A DNA stretch of 64,000 nt from Puccinellia tenuiflora (taxonomy: Eukaryota > Streptophyta > Magnoliopsida > Poales > Poaceae): NCBI GenBank assembly GCA_012064385.1, contig QRDG01001844.1:1-64000 (forward strand), given 5' to 3'. Made by a program: the position numbers and the translations under genes. This document shows positions 10,795 through 22,096 of the stretch, one piece after another. Position 1 is the stretch's first letter, and each line of letters begins with the position of its first letter. The notes under the pieces were generated by a model that saw only the letters and a program-made list of their open reading frames with translations, did not search any database and had not been told where the DNA came from.

Positions 10795-12087
10795 TGAAAG
10801 AACGTATGGTCGACTAGAGGGGGGGGGGGTGAATAGGCGACTACCAATTTTAATTATTTTTCTTTTAACTACGGCTTTAACAAGGTAAAAGCAAGTTATC
10901 TAGATGTGCAACTAGATGAACAACCCTAAGTGACAAGATACAAGGAACAAGTAAATGCGCAATAGAAAGTAAAGGATAGAAGTCACCGCAAGTGGACACG
11001 AGGAATTGTTTCCCGTAGTTCCTTCCCAAGGGAAGTACGTCAATGTTGGAGGGGTGTGCAAGCTCCTTGGACCTCCTACAAGCACGTCCGAGCTCACCCT
11101 ATTCTCCGTGTGCTATTCCCATGGGGGAATAGCCCTTTCCACTATGAGGTCGACTTGAAGGCGTTGACCAAACCTTTACACCGAGGTTGGGGCTCTCCAC
11201 AATGAGTTGGACACTCCCAACAATGTCCCGGAGCTTCTCACAATCAATGAAGCTCCAAAACCCGCACTTGCTCCTAGGGTTCCCAAGAAGCCCTAAGAGC
11301 CTACAAGATCCAAGATCCACAAGCAAATAGTGGGGGGATTTAAAATTCCTTCGGTGGAAGGCTAGATCTAGGTCTCCTACTTCACTCCTCAAAAGATCAA
11401 CGAAGTTGGAGCAAGGGAGTGGGAGATCTAGGCGATTTTAGCTTGGGCTCATTAATGGAGGAGAGAGAACTTTGAGTCTAGATCCTTAAAGACAAAGGAG
11501 GAAGAAGCCCTCCTTATATACTCCCCTCCTCCAGTCCAGCCATTGGGGAGAAGATTCCCGCCTGCCCGGTAGTACCGGCCCAAAGCCCGGTACTGCCAGC
11601 CATGCTCCTCTGCGCGCGTCAACGGTCTTCAGCAGCTTTCTTCATTCCCGCATGCCCGGTACTTCCGGAACAAGTTCTGGACCAGTTCCGGGAACGGGGA
11701 CCTGCGGTTCCAGTAGCTCTTTTCCTTCTTCGGTAGTAAGCCCGGAAGTACGCCCGGCACTTGAGTCTGGAACTTCCGGCCAGTGACCCGGTAGTTCTAG
11801 CCGTACCAGTACTACCAGACTTAGTTCCGGTCTACTTCCGGAGAGGGACCCTCGGGTTCCAGTACCCCATGTCCTTCGCCACAAGTAGGCCGGAACAAAG
11901 CCCGGTACTACCGGACAGGTCGGTACTTCCGGCCATTAGTCGGGTACTTCCGGCCACTGCTGTTTTCACAGCAAGAGATATCTTTTGCGATAATCCTTTT
12001 TGTGCACAACTAGGAAAACATCATTAGAGCACTTATTTGCATTGTTGTCAACATCAAAACCACTTTGGGGAAGATCATGTACTTTCA
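10795..12087 (-). repeat. Copia 3' LTR
   Basis: It starts TGAAAG and ends CTTTCA, a perfect 6-bp inverted terminus. It aligns along its length with 48483-49768. It contains a cluster of CCGG-centred palindromic motifs (11565-11960: CCGGTAGTACCGG, GGTACTTCCGG). Relative to the 5' LTR it lacks about 39 bp near 11665 and has about 51 bp extra near 11880; both indels lie within that motif cluster. A TATA-like TATATAAGG (minus) lies near 11514-11522. Confidence 0.88.
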
Positions 12088-12104
12088 ATCTCCCCCTTTT
12101 TGGT
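12088..12104 (-). other. Copia polypurine tract
   Basis: On the minus strand this reads as CAAAAAGGGGGAGAT directly before the 3' LTR. It would prime plus-strand DNA synthesis and confirms minus orientation. Confidence 0.75.
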
Positions 12105-12455
12105 GTTGACGATAATACAACCATTTATAACAAACCGGTTTCCAAAATATAAGCGGGGCTCCCCAACGAGAAGCTCCCTTACATTTTGGAAACCTTGCGA
12201 GCATATAAGAGAGACAACATAATAGATAGATATGATAACAAACAAAGGTCTTATGAGTGCCATACATGCTCACATCATGCATATAGAAGTTCAACGTAAA
12301 CGAAACCGGGAACATGAGATAGAGAGTCAAAGAAAGCACAAACTCGTGTTCCCACCCCATGCAAATCCCGAGATACCTAACTAGACTAGACACTTCTCCC
12401 CCTTTGGCGTCAAGACACCAAAAAGGATGAAGCTAAACTAACATCCCATAAGGTA

Positions 12456-13880
12456 TCACTGCACTCCCGCATCACCCTGCGTCCCTTCAGGTTGTCCACT
12501 TGCTTCACCATCAGACCACGTGCCATGCTCGGAGATCCACTTGTCCTTGGGGGTAATGGTGCCTTCAGAACCATCTGACACAGGAAGTTGTATAGCCCGC
12601 ATAATCTGCTTCTGACGGAGATGATCCTTCTTCTCTTGAACGTGCGCATCATACATGCGCTCCTGAAGGTCCAACGAGAGGCAAAAAGTCTTCTTCAACT
12701 GAATCTGAAACCTCTTGAACCAAATAGGTTCATCAACAGGAGCATCCGAAGCCTTCTTTCCCTTCTTGACATGGTCAGCAGGCAAGGGGTGAGGCTTGAT
12801 GCGAAGCCTCTTCTCAAGGTGAAAGACCTCATACACTCGATCAAGGCGGTCACCATCATGATATTTATCCCAAGTGGCATATATGAGCTTCATGATGTAG
12901 GGACCATAAGCGGGGGCACACTGATCAATAATGGAGAACCACAGCTCCTGAAAGATGATATCCATAACGTCCATCTTATCTCTGGTACCTTTCTTCTCAC
13001 GGCACAGCTTCAGAAGGTCAAACACATATCCATGGACTTGATCCCAATTTCCAACTCGAGGAGTAATGGTCTCACGAAACACACGGTGCCGAATTTCATA
13101 AGTAGGAATTAAATCCTCCGTTTTCAGCAGGAATACCACCGGGCATGGTCATGGGAATGAGCACCTCCTTCGCACTTGGGCGATCGCCATCATGAATCCT
13201 CCAATCGGTGCCAACCTTATAGCCCAGAATAGTACCAAACTAAGACCACTTAGGAGTGACTTGCACATCCCTGATTCCATGAGAGAACAGGGTCCCTCTC
13301 ATTGCCAACATGCACCGTAGCATAGCACTGACCGATCAACTTCTCATCATAGTTCTCTTGAGCCACCATGATTGGTAGCATCCCAAACTCCTCACACATA
13401 GCATAGGCTTCAGCAAAGTATGCCATGCATGTTCTTCTCACATGTCAGGTGGTGGATATTCAGATAGTGTTGCTTTACCACGGCATTCCTCTGGCTCAAA
13501 TAGACCTCATCATACACTTTCTCTTGGTTATTGGTGTAGAAGTGAGGATTACCAACATTTGCTTGATGGGGAATAAGATATGGATTGCGCTCACGGTACT
13601 CGATATACTCCTTGGCTGACATCTTGGTGAAAGGCTTCACGGGAGTGGGCTTCCTGGCAATTGACTTCTTCCCTTATCCTACAAACCCTGTAGCCATCTT
13701 CTTCTCGAGATTGATTTGCCTTGCGGACTTGGTCTGTGGCATCATCTCAGATTCTTTCTCAATATCCTCTTCAACTGTCTTTTGCTTCTTACGGGCATTG
13801 GCCTTGGGAGCGAACCGGAGGCCATGGAGGAGGATGACGAGGGGAACGCTCTCCCCGGAGCAGATCTGGCGTGGGCGCAC
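12456..13880 (-). pseudogene. Extra ORF downstream of Copia RNase H (Sirevirus ORF3 position)
   Basis: Minus-strand segments at 13880-13674, 13640-13410, 13441-13250 and 13139-12456 read in sequence as one hydrophilic protein of roughly 470 residues, broken by a stop near 13676 and frameshifts near 13420 and 13150-13240. The N-terminal part is basic and charged (KKQKTVEEDIEKESEMMPQT). The middle has SAKEYIEYRERNPYLIPHQA and the C-terminus is acidic. I see no signal peptide or convincing membrane segment. In Sireviruses a variable ORF lies at this position and has been called env-like; nothing in this sequence supports an envelope function. The product's role is unknown. Confidence 0.6.
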
Positions 13881-14626
13881 CGGAGAGGGGCGACGGCGGC
13901 GGTCCAGAGGTAGTACGCGAGGAGAGAGGAAAGGGGGCTGGGTCGGGGGAAGAAGAAAGGTATGTCAACCCTCCCCCTCCCCAACCCCGGTCACTTTAAG
14001 TCACTCCCCCGCCGCCCCGGTAGTACCGGCAGCCAGAGTGGTACTTCCGGCCGCGTGGGGTTTTTAGCAGATAAAAAATTGTAGAGAAACCCGCATGTGG
14101 CCGATAGTGCCAGTCTGCCTGTCAGTAGTACCGACCCAGCAGACTTGCTAGACTGTTTTTGGAGAGAACTAGTGCAAAGATAGATCTTTTGGTTTATGGG
14201 ATAAGATGGGGGCCTAGGATACAACACAAACTGTCATAATATGGTAGAGTGCTCATAATTGTAAGATTCAAACACAAAAGGCCAAGTGTGAGCATTTTTG
14301 CATAAGGCGCACATAGTGACACATATAGGTCTAAGGAAAAGCCAAATAAAACCCCCCAAAAAAAACAACTCCTCACATGAGGAGGTCAGTGGCCGAAGCC
14401 ACCATGTATTAGTATAGTAGAGTGAGACACCGTGAAGATGTATCTTGGGTTATCACTCACAACTCATCATTGAAGCACAATTTGTCACAAAGTGGCCATA
14501 ATGCAAGATTTGTCTATTTGCGCATAATGGAGGGAGTGTTGGCTCATGAATTGAACTACACTCCCCCTATATCCATGCCTACATCTAAACTAGATAGAAT
14601 GTCTACCATGGGCATGTGCGATACGG
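13881..14626. other. Copia noncoding stretch between extra ORF and RNase H
   Basis: No coding region is supported. It holds further CCGG-type motifs (GGTAGTACCGG near 14020, GGTACTTCCGG near 14041, and degenerate copies to 14140), the same signature as in the LTRs. A run CCCCCCAAAAAAAA near 14350 resembles the secondary polypurine tracts reported in Sireviruses, but its polarity is not clear. Confidence 0.45.
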
Positions 14627-15138
14627 TCACACAAAGTTACTCGAATCCACGACATTTAGTTTATTCCTCAACTCTAGAAACCTTTGGACATCAAGGGCCT
14701 TCGTGAAGATGTCGGAAAGTTGATCCTTGGTGCCAACATAGGAGAGTTCAATATGACCTCTTTCAACATGCTCCCGGATGAAATAATGATGAATCTCAAT
14801 ATGCTTCATCTTGCGTGTTGCACCGGGTTGTGGGCGATCTTGATGGCACTTTGGTTGTCGCACAAAAGAGGCACTTTGTAAATAATGACACCGAAATCCT
14901 TCAAAGTTTGCCTCATCCACAATAATTGTGCACAACAACTCGCCGCGGAGATGTACTCAGCTTCGGTGGTGGAGAGAGCAACGCAATTTTGCTTCTTGGA
15001 AGACCAACACACCAAGGACCTACCAAGAAATTGGAAAGCCCCGGAAGTTGACTTCCTATCCTTCTTGTCACCCGCATAATCCGCATCCGAGTATCCCATG
15101 AGAGATAAATCCGAACCCTTGGGAAACCAAAGAACCAA
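14627..15138 (-). pseudogene. Copia RNase H domain
   Basis: The minus-strand frame 15138-14806 has SLMGYSDADYAGDKKDRKSTSG (first catalytic Asp within DADYAG), CWSSKKQNCVALSTTEAEYI (the Glu in the TEAEY motif) and LLCDNQSAIKIAHNPVQHAR (third Asp). It continues at 14938-14627 in another frame with the H-E-H segment HIEIHHYFIREHVERGHIEL and ends with TKALDVQRFLELRNKL. A frameshift near the overlap separates the two parts. The enzyme removes the RNA strand during retrotransposition. All visible catalytic residues are present. Confidence 0.85.
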
Positions 15139-15197
15139 AGCTTGGGGTATGAACTAAATATCGAAAGATTCGCTTAACCGCCGTATAATGGCTCTCT

Positions 15198-16658
15198 TTA
15201 GGAGTGGATTGATATCTTGCACACATGCCCACACGCTAAACATAATATCCGCCTAGATGCACAATGGTAAAGCAAAGAGCCAATCATGGAACGGTATACC
15301 TTTTGATCCACATCCTTCCCAAGATGGTCCGGATGTAAATCGATGGAGGTGGACATGGGAGACTTGCAACCTTTGGAATCTTCAAACTTGAACCTCTTGA
15401 GCATGTCCCGGGTGTACTTGGATTGATTGATGAAAGTTCCTTCTGTCAATTGCTTGATCTCAAAGCTAAGAAAGAATTCTAACTCCCCCATCATAGACAT
15501 CTCAAATTTGTATGACATCAACTTAGCAAACACATCATTGAATTGAGTGTTAGAAGAGCCAAAAATGATATCATCCACATAAAGTTGGCATATGAACAAG
15601 TCACCTCGAACCCTTTTGGTAAATAGTGTGGGGTCGATTACTCCAACTTGGAATCCACAATCTACTAGGAACTCTCTAAGGTGCTCGTACCAAGCACGGG
15701 GTGCTTGTTTGAGTCCATAGAGAGCTTTGTCTAGTTTATAGACATGATCGGGAAAGTTGGGATCCTCGAACCCCGGAGGTTGCTTCACATATACCAACTC
15801 ATTTATGGGTCCATTAAGAAATGCAGTCTTAACATCCATTTGTTATAATTTAAAGTTCTGATGAGAAGCATATCCAAGCAAGATACGAATTGATTCTAGG
15901 CGAGCTACGGGAGCAAAGGTTTCACTTAAGTCAATACCTTCCACTTGGGAAAACCCTTGATCCACTAACCTCGCCTTGTTGCGGATCACTATACCATTTG
16001 CATCTTGCTTGTTCTTGAAAACCCACTTGGTTCCAATGACATTCTTACAATCTTTGGGTCTTGGCACAAGTTTCCACACCTTGTTCCTCTCGAAATTATT
16101 GAGCTCATCATGCATGGCTTCAATACAATCTTGATCTTCAAGAGCTTCATATACTTTCTTGGGCTCGATGACGGAAACAAAGGCATGATGAGTGCTAAAG
16201 TTTGCCAATTGACTTCTAGTGGAAACCTTGGCACGAATATCTCCAAGGATCTTGTCCAATGTGTGTCCACTACGCTCGAGACGACGATCCCTTAATCTTG
16301 CTCTTCTTTCTCTCATTTCTTCCAAAGATTCTTGTGAAATGGCTTTATCATCTCCTTCATCATTGGGGGATTGAGTATCATCTTGTACATCATGTTGAGC
16401 TTGACCTTCCATGTCATCTTGAGCTTGGCCTTGGACATCATTTGGTGAAGAATCACCACTAGGTGGGGCTGCAATAACGATAGGATGACCTTGTCCTTTG
16501 TCTTTCTCATTAGCTTGAGGGCTTGGAATTTGATCTTGATTGGCTTCCGGGGGCAGAATGGGCATGCTTGGTGTTGGTGATGGCTCCACATGGGTAGAGC
16601 ATTGTCCTTCTCCTTCCGCCACAAGGAGTTCCTCAATGGGGCGGATCTCTCCCACACC
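15198..16658 (-). pseudogene. Copia reverse transcriptase (RVT_2) with N-terminal linker
   Basis: The segment 16658-15843 starts with an acidic Gln/Asp-rich linker (residues 1-120) and then the RVT_2 start (WKLVPRPKDCKNVIGTKWVFKNK; ARLVDQGFSQVEGIDLSETFAPVARLESIR). An in-frame TAA at about 15841 is followed by 15839-15198 with MDVKTAFLNGPINELVYVKQ (motif A Asp), LDKALYGLKQAPRAWYEHL and LYVDDIIFGSS (YVDD). The usual GYxQ of the linker reads as ARLVDQGF, where relatives have ARLVAQGY. Homology decays after HCASR near 15250, where a frameshift leads to the RNase H block. The first codons come directly after the Gypsy insertion, so the upstream linker lies at 35391 onward. Confidence 0.87.
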
Positions 16659-16663
16659 CATTG
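16659..16663. repeat. Tat-Gypsy target-site duplication, left copy
   Basis: CATTG is repeated exactly at 35386-35390. It fixes the Gypsy insertion in the Copia linker between integrase and RT. Confidence 0.88.
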
Positions 16664-17198
16664 TGTCGAGGGTTTCTCGAGACAGATGCCATCGGGTGAC
16701 TTGAACGCGCGGAGCAAGGCGACGTAGGAATCACGAGGGGGTCCACACACACGAGTTTACCAGGGTTCGGCCCCTCTTGGCGAGGTAAAGACCTACTCCT
16801 GCTAGATTATATTAGATTTATGGGGTGTACAAGGTGTGCCCATGGCGGGTTGCGTAGGAGCGTAGATCGGCTCCTGCGCAAAGTGTCTAGGAGGTGGAAA
16901 TGGGTGTCTCTCTGGGTTTTCCTCCTAGCCGGCTTTATATATCCAATCGACTAGGGTTTTACAGGGTGTCCGGGTCGGTTAAGATCTCATCCTACGGCTA
17001 CGGGTGAAGCTAGGTTACTTGTAGAACAATCTTCATCCTTGCCGCTGTCTCCGAACCTGGATCTGAGTCGAGTTGGCCCACCGGGTTGCGGGCTTGGCCT
17101 CCCCCCTGATGTGATCCTCTGAGTGAGCCGCTGGGCCACCCAGGTCTTGTGGTCCAACCCGCACGTCTGGGCCTACCCGGTTGGGTATTCCCCCATCA
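16664..17198 (-). repeat. Tat-Gypsy 3' LTR
   Basis: It runs TGTCGAGG to CCATCA and aligns with 34849-35385. It contains a TATA-type box on the minus strand (TATATAAAG at about 16933-16941). The Copia linker lies on its left and the polypurine tract on its right. Confidence 0.9.
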
Positions 17199-17210
17199 TT
17201 AGCCCCCGAG
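17199..17210 (-). other. Tat-Gypsy polypurine tract
   Basis: On the minus strand this reads CTCGGGGGCTAA immediately before the 3' LTR. Similar copies recur at 19736-20160. Confidence 0.7.
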
Positions 17211-17880
17211 TTCGCCAGGGACTTGCCTCCGGCTTGCTTGTCGTCTCGTCGAGTTTCCGGTGGAAGTCGCTGAACGAACTCCTGAAAGCATGAAATAAGA
17301 AATTGGAACATATTAGCGACTTGACGCCCGGTCTGACTCGAGTTTATTCGATGTCGGCTTGTGCCGTTGGGACGCCTTGTTTTGTCGACTTGCTCCGTGT
17401 TGAGTTGTCTCCTCGTATTCTCCGCGCTGATGTCAGAGCATCTTTGACTGCTGACATGCTGTCATAGTGGCTTGGCGTCTCGAGCTGCAGCCGGTTAGAC
17501 TGACGCGACAACTCGACCCCGTCGCTTCGAGTCTTGTGCGTAATCATGGCGCCGTCTGAAATTCTGCGCGTCGAATCGAACCGTTGAAGCACACTTTGCC
17601 GGGTAGATGTGGCCTGATCCAGGTCGAGCGTTTCGCCACGTTCGCACATTGCCCAAGATTCCTGCGATGCGTGTCCGCGTTCACTGCGGTAGTGGAGGGA
17701 GTGATCTCCCCATTTAAAGGAAAGGCGGGTGAGGGAGCGAGGTTACGCTCCCTCACTTCTCCCCATTTTCATCGCGCACCGCCGCTGCTCTACGCGCTCA
17801 CAATCGTTCGCCTCTGAGCTCGCCGGCCTCCCACCATCGGTTCTTCCAGTTCAGCGTTCTCCTACGCCTCCCCGACAATA
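17211..17880. other. Tat 3' noncoding region, possible promoter of the antisense gene
   Basis: I see no supported coding region. CATTTAAAGG near 17709-17718 on the plus strand is TATA-like and lies about 170 bp before the antisense gene. That this is its promoter is inference. Confidence 0.35.
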
Positions 17881-19735
17881 GTGGCCTCCAAGGGAGAGTG
17901 GGCGAAGTCGAAGGTCTCCGCGGCAACGCTCGAGGAGTGGGTGACCGCGGGCGCGCTCCCAGATGGATCGACGGGCACGTGGCGGGCCGCCACCGGCGAC
18001 GAGCAGCCGCGAACCCATCAGGGGGAGTTCGTAATGTTTTCGAGGTTCCTCGACCGAGGGCTCGCATTTCCGTCGTCGGAGTTCTTCCGGTGTTTCCTGG
18101 CTTTCTACGGCATCCACCGAACTCCATTCTCCACCTCTCCTGCTTGGTGACTCTCTACGAGGCCTTCCTCGGGTGTCCTCCCTTCTTCCCCCTCTGGCTC
18201 CAAATCTTCCACGGGAAGCTGGGGAACAAACAGGCGCTGATGCCCTGCGGCGGCCTCAACTTCCAAGTGCGGGCCAGCTTGCGGTACCCGGATCTCCTTC
18301 TCCCGAAGAAGGTGAGCTTGTGGAGTCAGGGCAGCTTCCACATGCACGAAGCCGCCCCATCTGGCGAGGTGGCGATCCCTCCCTACTCAGCCGGAGGAAG
18401 CCACCTGCAAGAGCTGCCAGTCGCCACAGATTGGCCGACTGTCGAGTTGCAAGAGCTGCCAGTTGATGGAGGATGGGCTGACTGGCCTGAGCTTGGTGTC
18501 GACCTTCGTCAGGCAACGGATTGCCCCTCTTCAACAGCGTCCTCCCCTGATACACGAATACACGGAGCTCGAGGACCCCTCCCGGCTGAACCGGTTCACC
18601 TGGTCGGTTGAAGACTTCATCACCCAGATCGGGAGGTTGACCAGGTACGTCTTGGAGGATAAGAACATCCCCGGCATGGCGGCGTACAGATCAACCAACC
18701 CGGCTCCCACGGTAACTCGACTCACCATGCTTGTCTTTTTTATGCATCGTCTCCTTTCGTGCTTTAACTTCCTGTCGTTCGCAGACCTTCTGGCATTTGG
18801 TAGGATTGCCTCCGGTCAGGGAGGATGCGCCCCAGCACCCGGCCGGGTCGCAGGACATTGATGACGGCGACTCATCTGAGTCAGCGTCCACGGGTGCAGA
18901 CGTTCCTCCTGAGCCGCGCGTGAGTGGTGTCTCGTCGAGTCGAGCCGGGGTCGGGAGGATGGAGGATGACGATGTGTTCGAATTGGGCAACTCGGGCAAA
19001 GGAGCTTCCGTCGTCGCACTTGGGAAGCGAAAGGCCACTGATCCCCCTTGGCAATAGTCGAAGCGTCCCAAGGGCCCACCTCAGCCGACAACAGCCACGG
19101 TGCTTACCTGCACCGGTGCACCTTGGCCGCCGAGGCCAAGAAGAAGAAGGAATAGAAGAAGGAGGAGAAGAAGGAAGAGGCTAAGGAGGGGGCAAGCGCC
19201 GACTCCGTCCTGATGCCTCCCCCTTCGAGTCGCGGGCCTTCCCCTGCTCCTTTGCCGAAAAAGGTGCGGTGGCTAGCTCTTAAGAGCCAGCCCTTCTCCA
19301 ACGAGTAAGTCACCAACGAGCTTTACCCTCTTGTCTTGTTTTTGTTTGGCATGCTTTGTCTTGATGTGAGCCGACACAGGACGGGGGCGGACGCAACGAT
19401 TGACGTGGATGAAGTCGACTCGCCTGTCGGGTCACCACGTGCTGGTAAGGCAAAGGACGTGGCGAGGGCCTCCATTGCTCCTTCGCCGCCCCCTGCTCAG
19501 CCCCCGAGCAAGGAGGACGACGCCGCCAAGGCTGCGTTGGGTAGGACTGTCGTCCCTGGGGCGACTTTGTCGCCCACAAGATTGCTGGTTACAGATGTGA
19601 CTCCTGTCGTCTCTGTGCCGGCGTCACGACCCGCTACGGAAGGAGCGGGTCAGCCAAGCTTCGTCGACTCGATGAAGCTTGCTATAGCTTTGCATCAGGT
19701 ATGTGATCATGCCTTCAATAGGTAGTGGTAACCAC

Positions 19736-20160
19736 CCGTAGCCCCCCGAGGCCCGATTCGATGTCTTGAGATCGGCTTGGGTCTCTTTAGAATACTTCCA
19801 GTAGAAACTCGCCCGTAGCCCCCGAGGCCCGAATCGATGTCTTGATATCGGCTTGGGTCTGTTCTCTAGAATTTTTCCAGTAGAATTTCGCCCGTAGCCC
19901 CCGAGGGTCGAGGCGACTTTGTAGAAGTTAGCTTGAGTCTCTAATCTGTTGTTTGCTGAAGTTGTTTTTCTAATAAAATCTCGGCTGTAGCCCCGAGGTT
20001 CGAGGCGAGTTTGTAGAAATCGGCTCGAATCTCCAATTTGTTTTTTGTTGTTCTTTTTTCTTTGTGCACCTTGAAAACTCGCCCGTAGCCCCTGAGGGTC
20101 AAGTCGATTCTGCCAAAGTCGGCTTGAGTTTCGAATCTTTCTAGCCCCCGAGCATCGTAG
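19736..20160. repeat. Array of polypurine-tract-like repeats in the Tat 3' region
   Basis: Six decaying units begin at about 19736, 19811, 19890, 19984, 20082 and 20141. Each opens with a CCCGTAGCCCCCGAGG-like core followed by TCG...TTGTAGA/TCTTGA...CGGCTTGGGTCT. Spacing is 60-98 bp. On the minus strand the core reads CCTCGGGGGCTACGGG, close to the real polypurine tract at 17199-17210. The array lies in an intron of the antisense gene. Confidence 0.65.
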
Positions 20161-20214
20161 TACAGCTTGGGGGATCTTCAATCACTTTGTTGCATCATGT
20201 GCAGAGGGAGCTTG

Positions 20215-20219
20215 ACGAC
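20215..20219. repeat. Target-site duplication of solo LTR A
   Basis: ACGAC is repeated at 22097-22101. The two copies flank a TG...CA-ended insertion. Confidence 0.8.
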
Positions 20220-22096
20220 TGACGTCTACTACACGCTTCTATTCTTGTAGACTTGTTGGGCCTCCAAGCGCAAAGGTTTGTAGGACAGCGGCAAATTTCC
20301 CTTAAGTGAGTAACCCAAGGTTTATCGAATCCACGGGAGATAGAGGTCAAAGATATCCCTCTCAAGCAACCCTGCAATTAAGATAAAAGAAGTCTCTTGT
20401 GTTCCCAACACACCTAATACAATTTTCAGTTGTATAGGTGCACTAGTTCGACGAAGAGATGGTAAAATGCAAGTGATATGGATGGTAAAAGGTGATTTTT
20501 TAATTCTGTAATAAAAACGGCAGCAAGCAAACAAGTGACAAAAGTGACTAAAAATGGTGTATCAATGCTTGGAAACAAGGCCTAGGCTTCATACTTTCAC
20601 TAGTGACTACTCTCAACATCATTAACATAATTAAACATATGATAGTTCCCACAAAAATACATGCGTGGTAGACATTACTCGGAGATCATTCTTTTGTGGA
20701 TCAAATAGGATGAGAATTGCGTAGGGCTACGAAAAGCACATCTTAAAGTTCGTATTCCACATCTATGGACACTTCATGCTGTCACTATCCGCATCCAAAG
20801 ATAGTACTAACAAACACCACAACCTAATTCTTGAATAGTCTCTTTTTTCAATAACACAAGCATCAAGAAACCTCATAATCTATTCAATCCAACAAAAAAA
20901 GAACAAACTCATGATGAAGATCCTTTCAATCTATTATCCATAGAGTCACACACGGCACCCATCCTGTCACCGAAGTACCATGATCACAACGGTGGCTCCG
21001 GAAATTGTACTAAATAACACCACTTGAGCAACATCATATCCATTACACATATGCAAACATCATGTATTCAACTACACTAACAAAGCTCATGATCACAACG
21101 AAGATCACATCATGGGAGAGAGAGATAACCACATAGCTACTTGTATAAGCCTCAGCCCCGGTGGAGACTACTCACGGATAGCCATGGTGAGTGGGAGCAT
21201 GATGGAGAGGTGCAGCCCGGAGGAGAGACGGCGACGGCGGCGGCCCTTGGGGGCAGCAGCCCGGCGAGGCGGTGGCGGCTCGGAGAGGGGCAGCGGCTGC
21301 CCTTGTGGGCAACAGCCTGGCGAGGCGGTGGCGGCTCGGAGGGGGCAGCGGCTTCCCTTGGAGAGGCGGCGGTGGCTACCCTTGGGGGCAGCAGCCCGGC
21401 GAGGCGGTGGCGGCTCGGAGAGGGGCAGTGGCTGCCCTTGTGGGCAGCAGCCCGGCGAGGCGGTGGCGGCTCGGAGAGGGGCGGCGACTGCCCTTGGAGA
21501 GGCGGCAGCGGCTGCCCTTGGAGGCGGAGGCCCTTGGGGCCTGCCTCGCTTCAAGCTTGGAGATGGTGCTGGTATGGAGGAGGATCTCCACCTCACGGTG
21601 GCTGCCTTGGAGGAGAAAAATTCGTGGGGGCTTGATGACCTAGGTTTCCTCTCTTTGTATATTTTCTCGAATTCCCGTCATCAGATTTTTGGGCTTCAGT
21701 AAAACGGGGATATCTTGGCCGTACGGACTCGGATTGGGCTGTTCTTGGGCTTAAATGAAAGATATGTAAATTTCCCACAACTATGTCCGATGTGAGAACT
21801 TCAGTTGACATCGTCTTAAGTTCTCAAACTGACGATCTCTGAAATCTGTTAGAAGGGACAGATTTCAGGAAAGTCCAATTCGACTCCAACAAGGTTTACT
21901 TTTGCGTTTTTGCCAATTTCCAAGCGATTCCTACACATCAAAGTGTAAAACAAGAACATTGTGCACTTTTGCAACTATTAATAGGTTAGTCCAAATAAAT
22001 CATAAAATTGATATAAAATGATAGTAGAAACATGTGACAATGTCACAAAACTAGCATGGATCACTAAAAAATTATAGATACGTTTGACACGTATCA
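20220..22096 (-). mobile_element. Solo LTR A, 1.88 kb, inserted in exon of the Tat antisense gene
   Basis: It starts TGACGTCTACTAC and ends CACGTATCA, with perfect 5-bp duplications and no coding interior. On the minus strand it begins TGATACGTGTCAAACGTATC, resembling LTR starts of large Athila-type Gypsy families of Triticeae; this family call is from memory. Positions 20220-21110 and 21600-22096 are AT-rich. 21225-21540 is a GC-rich minisatellite. Confidence 0.75.
21225..21540. repeat. GC-rich minisatellite in solo LTR A
   Basis: The core GGCGAGGCGGTGGCGGCTCG begins at 21263, 21319, 21398 and 21454, giving spacings of 56, 79 and 56 bp. Long open frames occur in several phases and on both strands here because the repeat lacks stop codons; none is a supported gene. 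Confidence 0.75.

Larger units (their letters stand above)
17881..20219 (+). pseudogene. Tat antisense gene, 5' part (putative gypsy-type transposon protein, PF04195-like)
   Basis: The gene runs opposite to gag-pol. No ATG opens the first segment; the frame starts at a GTG near 17881 where relatives would be expected to have ATG. Residues of the first segment (FLDRGLAFPSSEFFRCFLAFYGI) continue after a frameshift near 18125 as LVTLYEAFLG...WLQIFHGKL and GGLNFQVRASLRYPDLLLPK, a pattern I recognise from the PF04195 'putative gypsy type transposon' family. A second frameshift near 18460 leads to RIAPLQQRPPLIHEYTELED. A GT-AG intron is plausible at 18712-18784, joining into TFWHLVGLPPV. After 19057 it becomes Lys/Glu-rich and decays. 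The last small exon (20205-20219, after GTGCAG) is cut by a solo LTR. Function unknown. Confidence 0.65.

Noticed and set aside
21112..21702. A 196-codon frame and overlapping frames rich in Gly/Arg/Ala
   Set aside because: They arise from a GC-rich minisatellite without stop codons; frames are open in four phases and encode only repeat translations.
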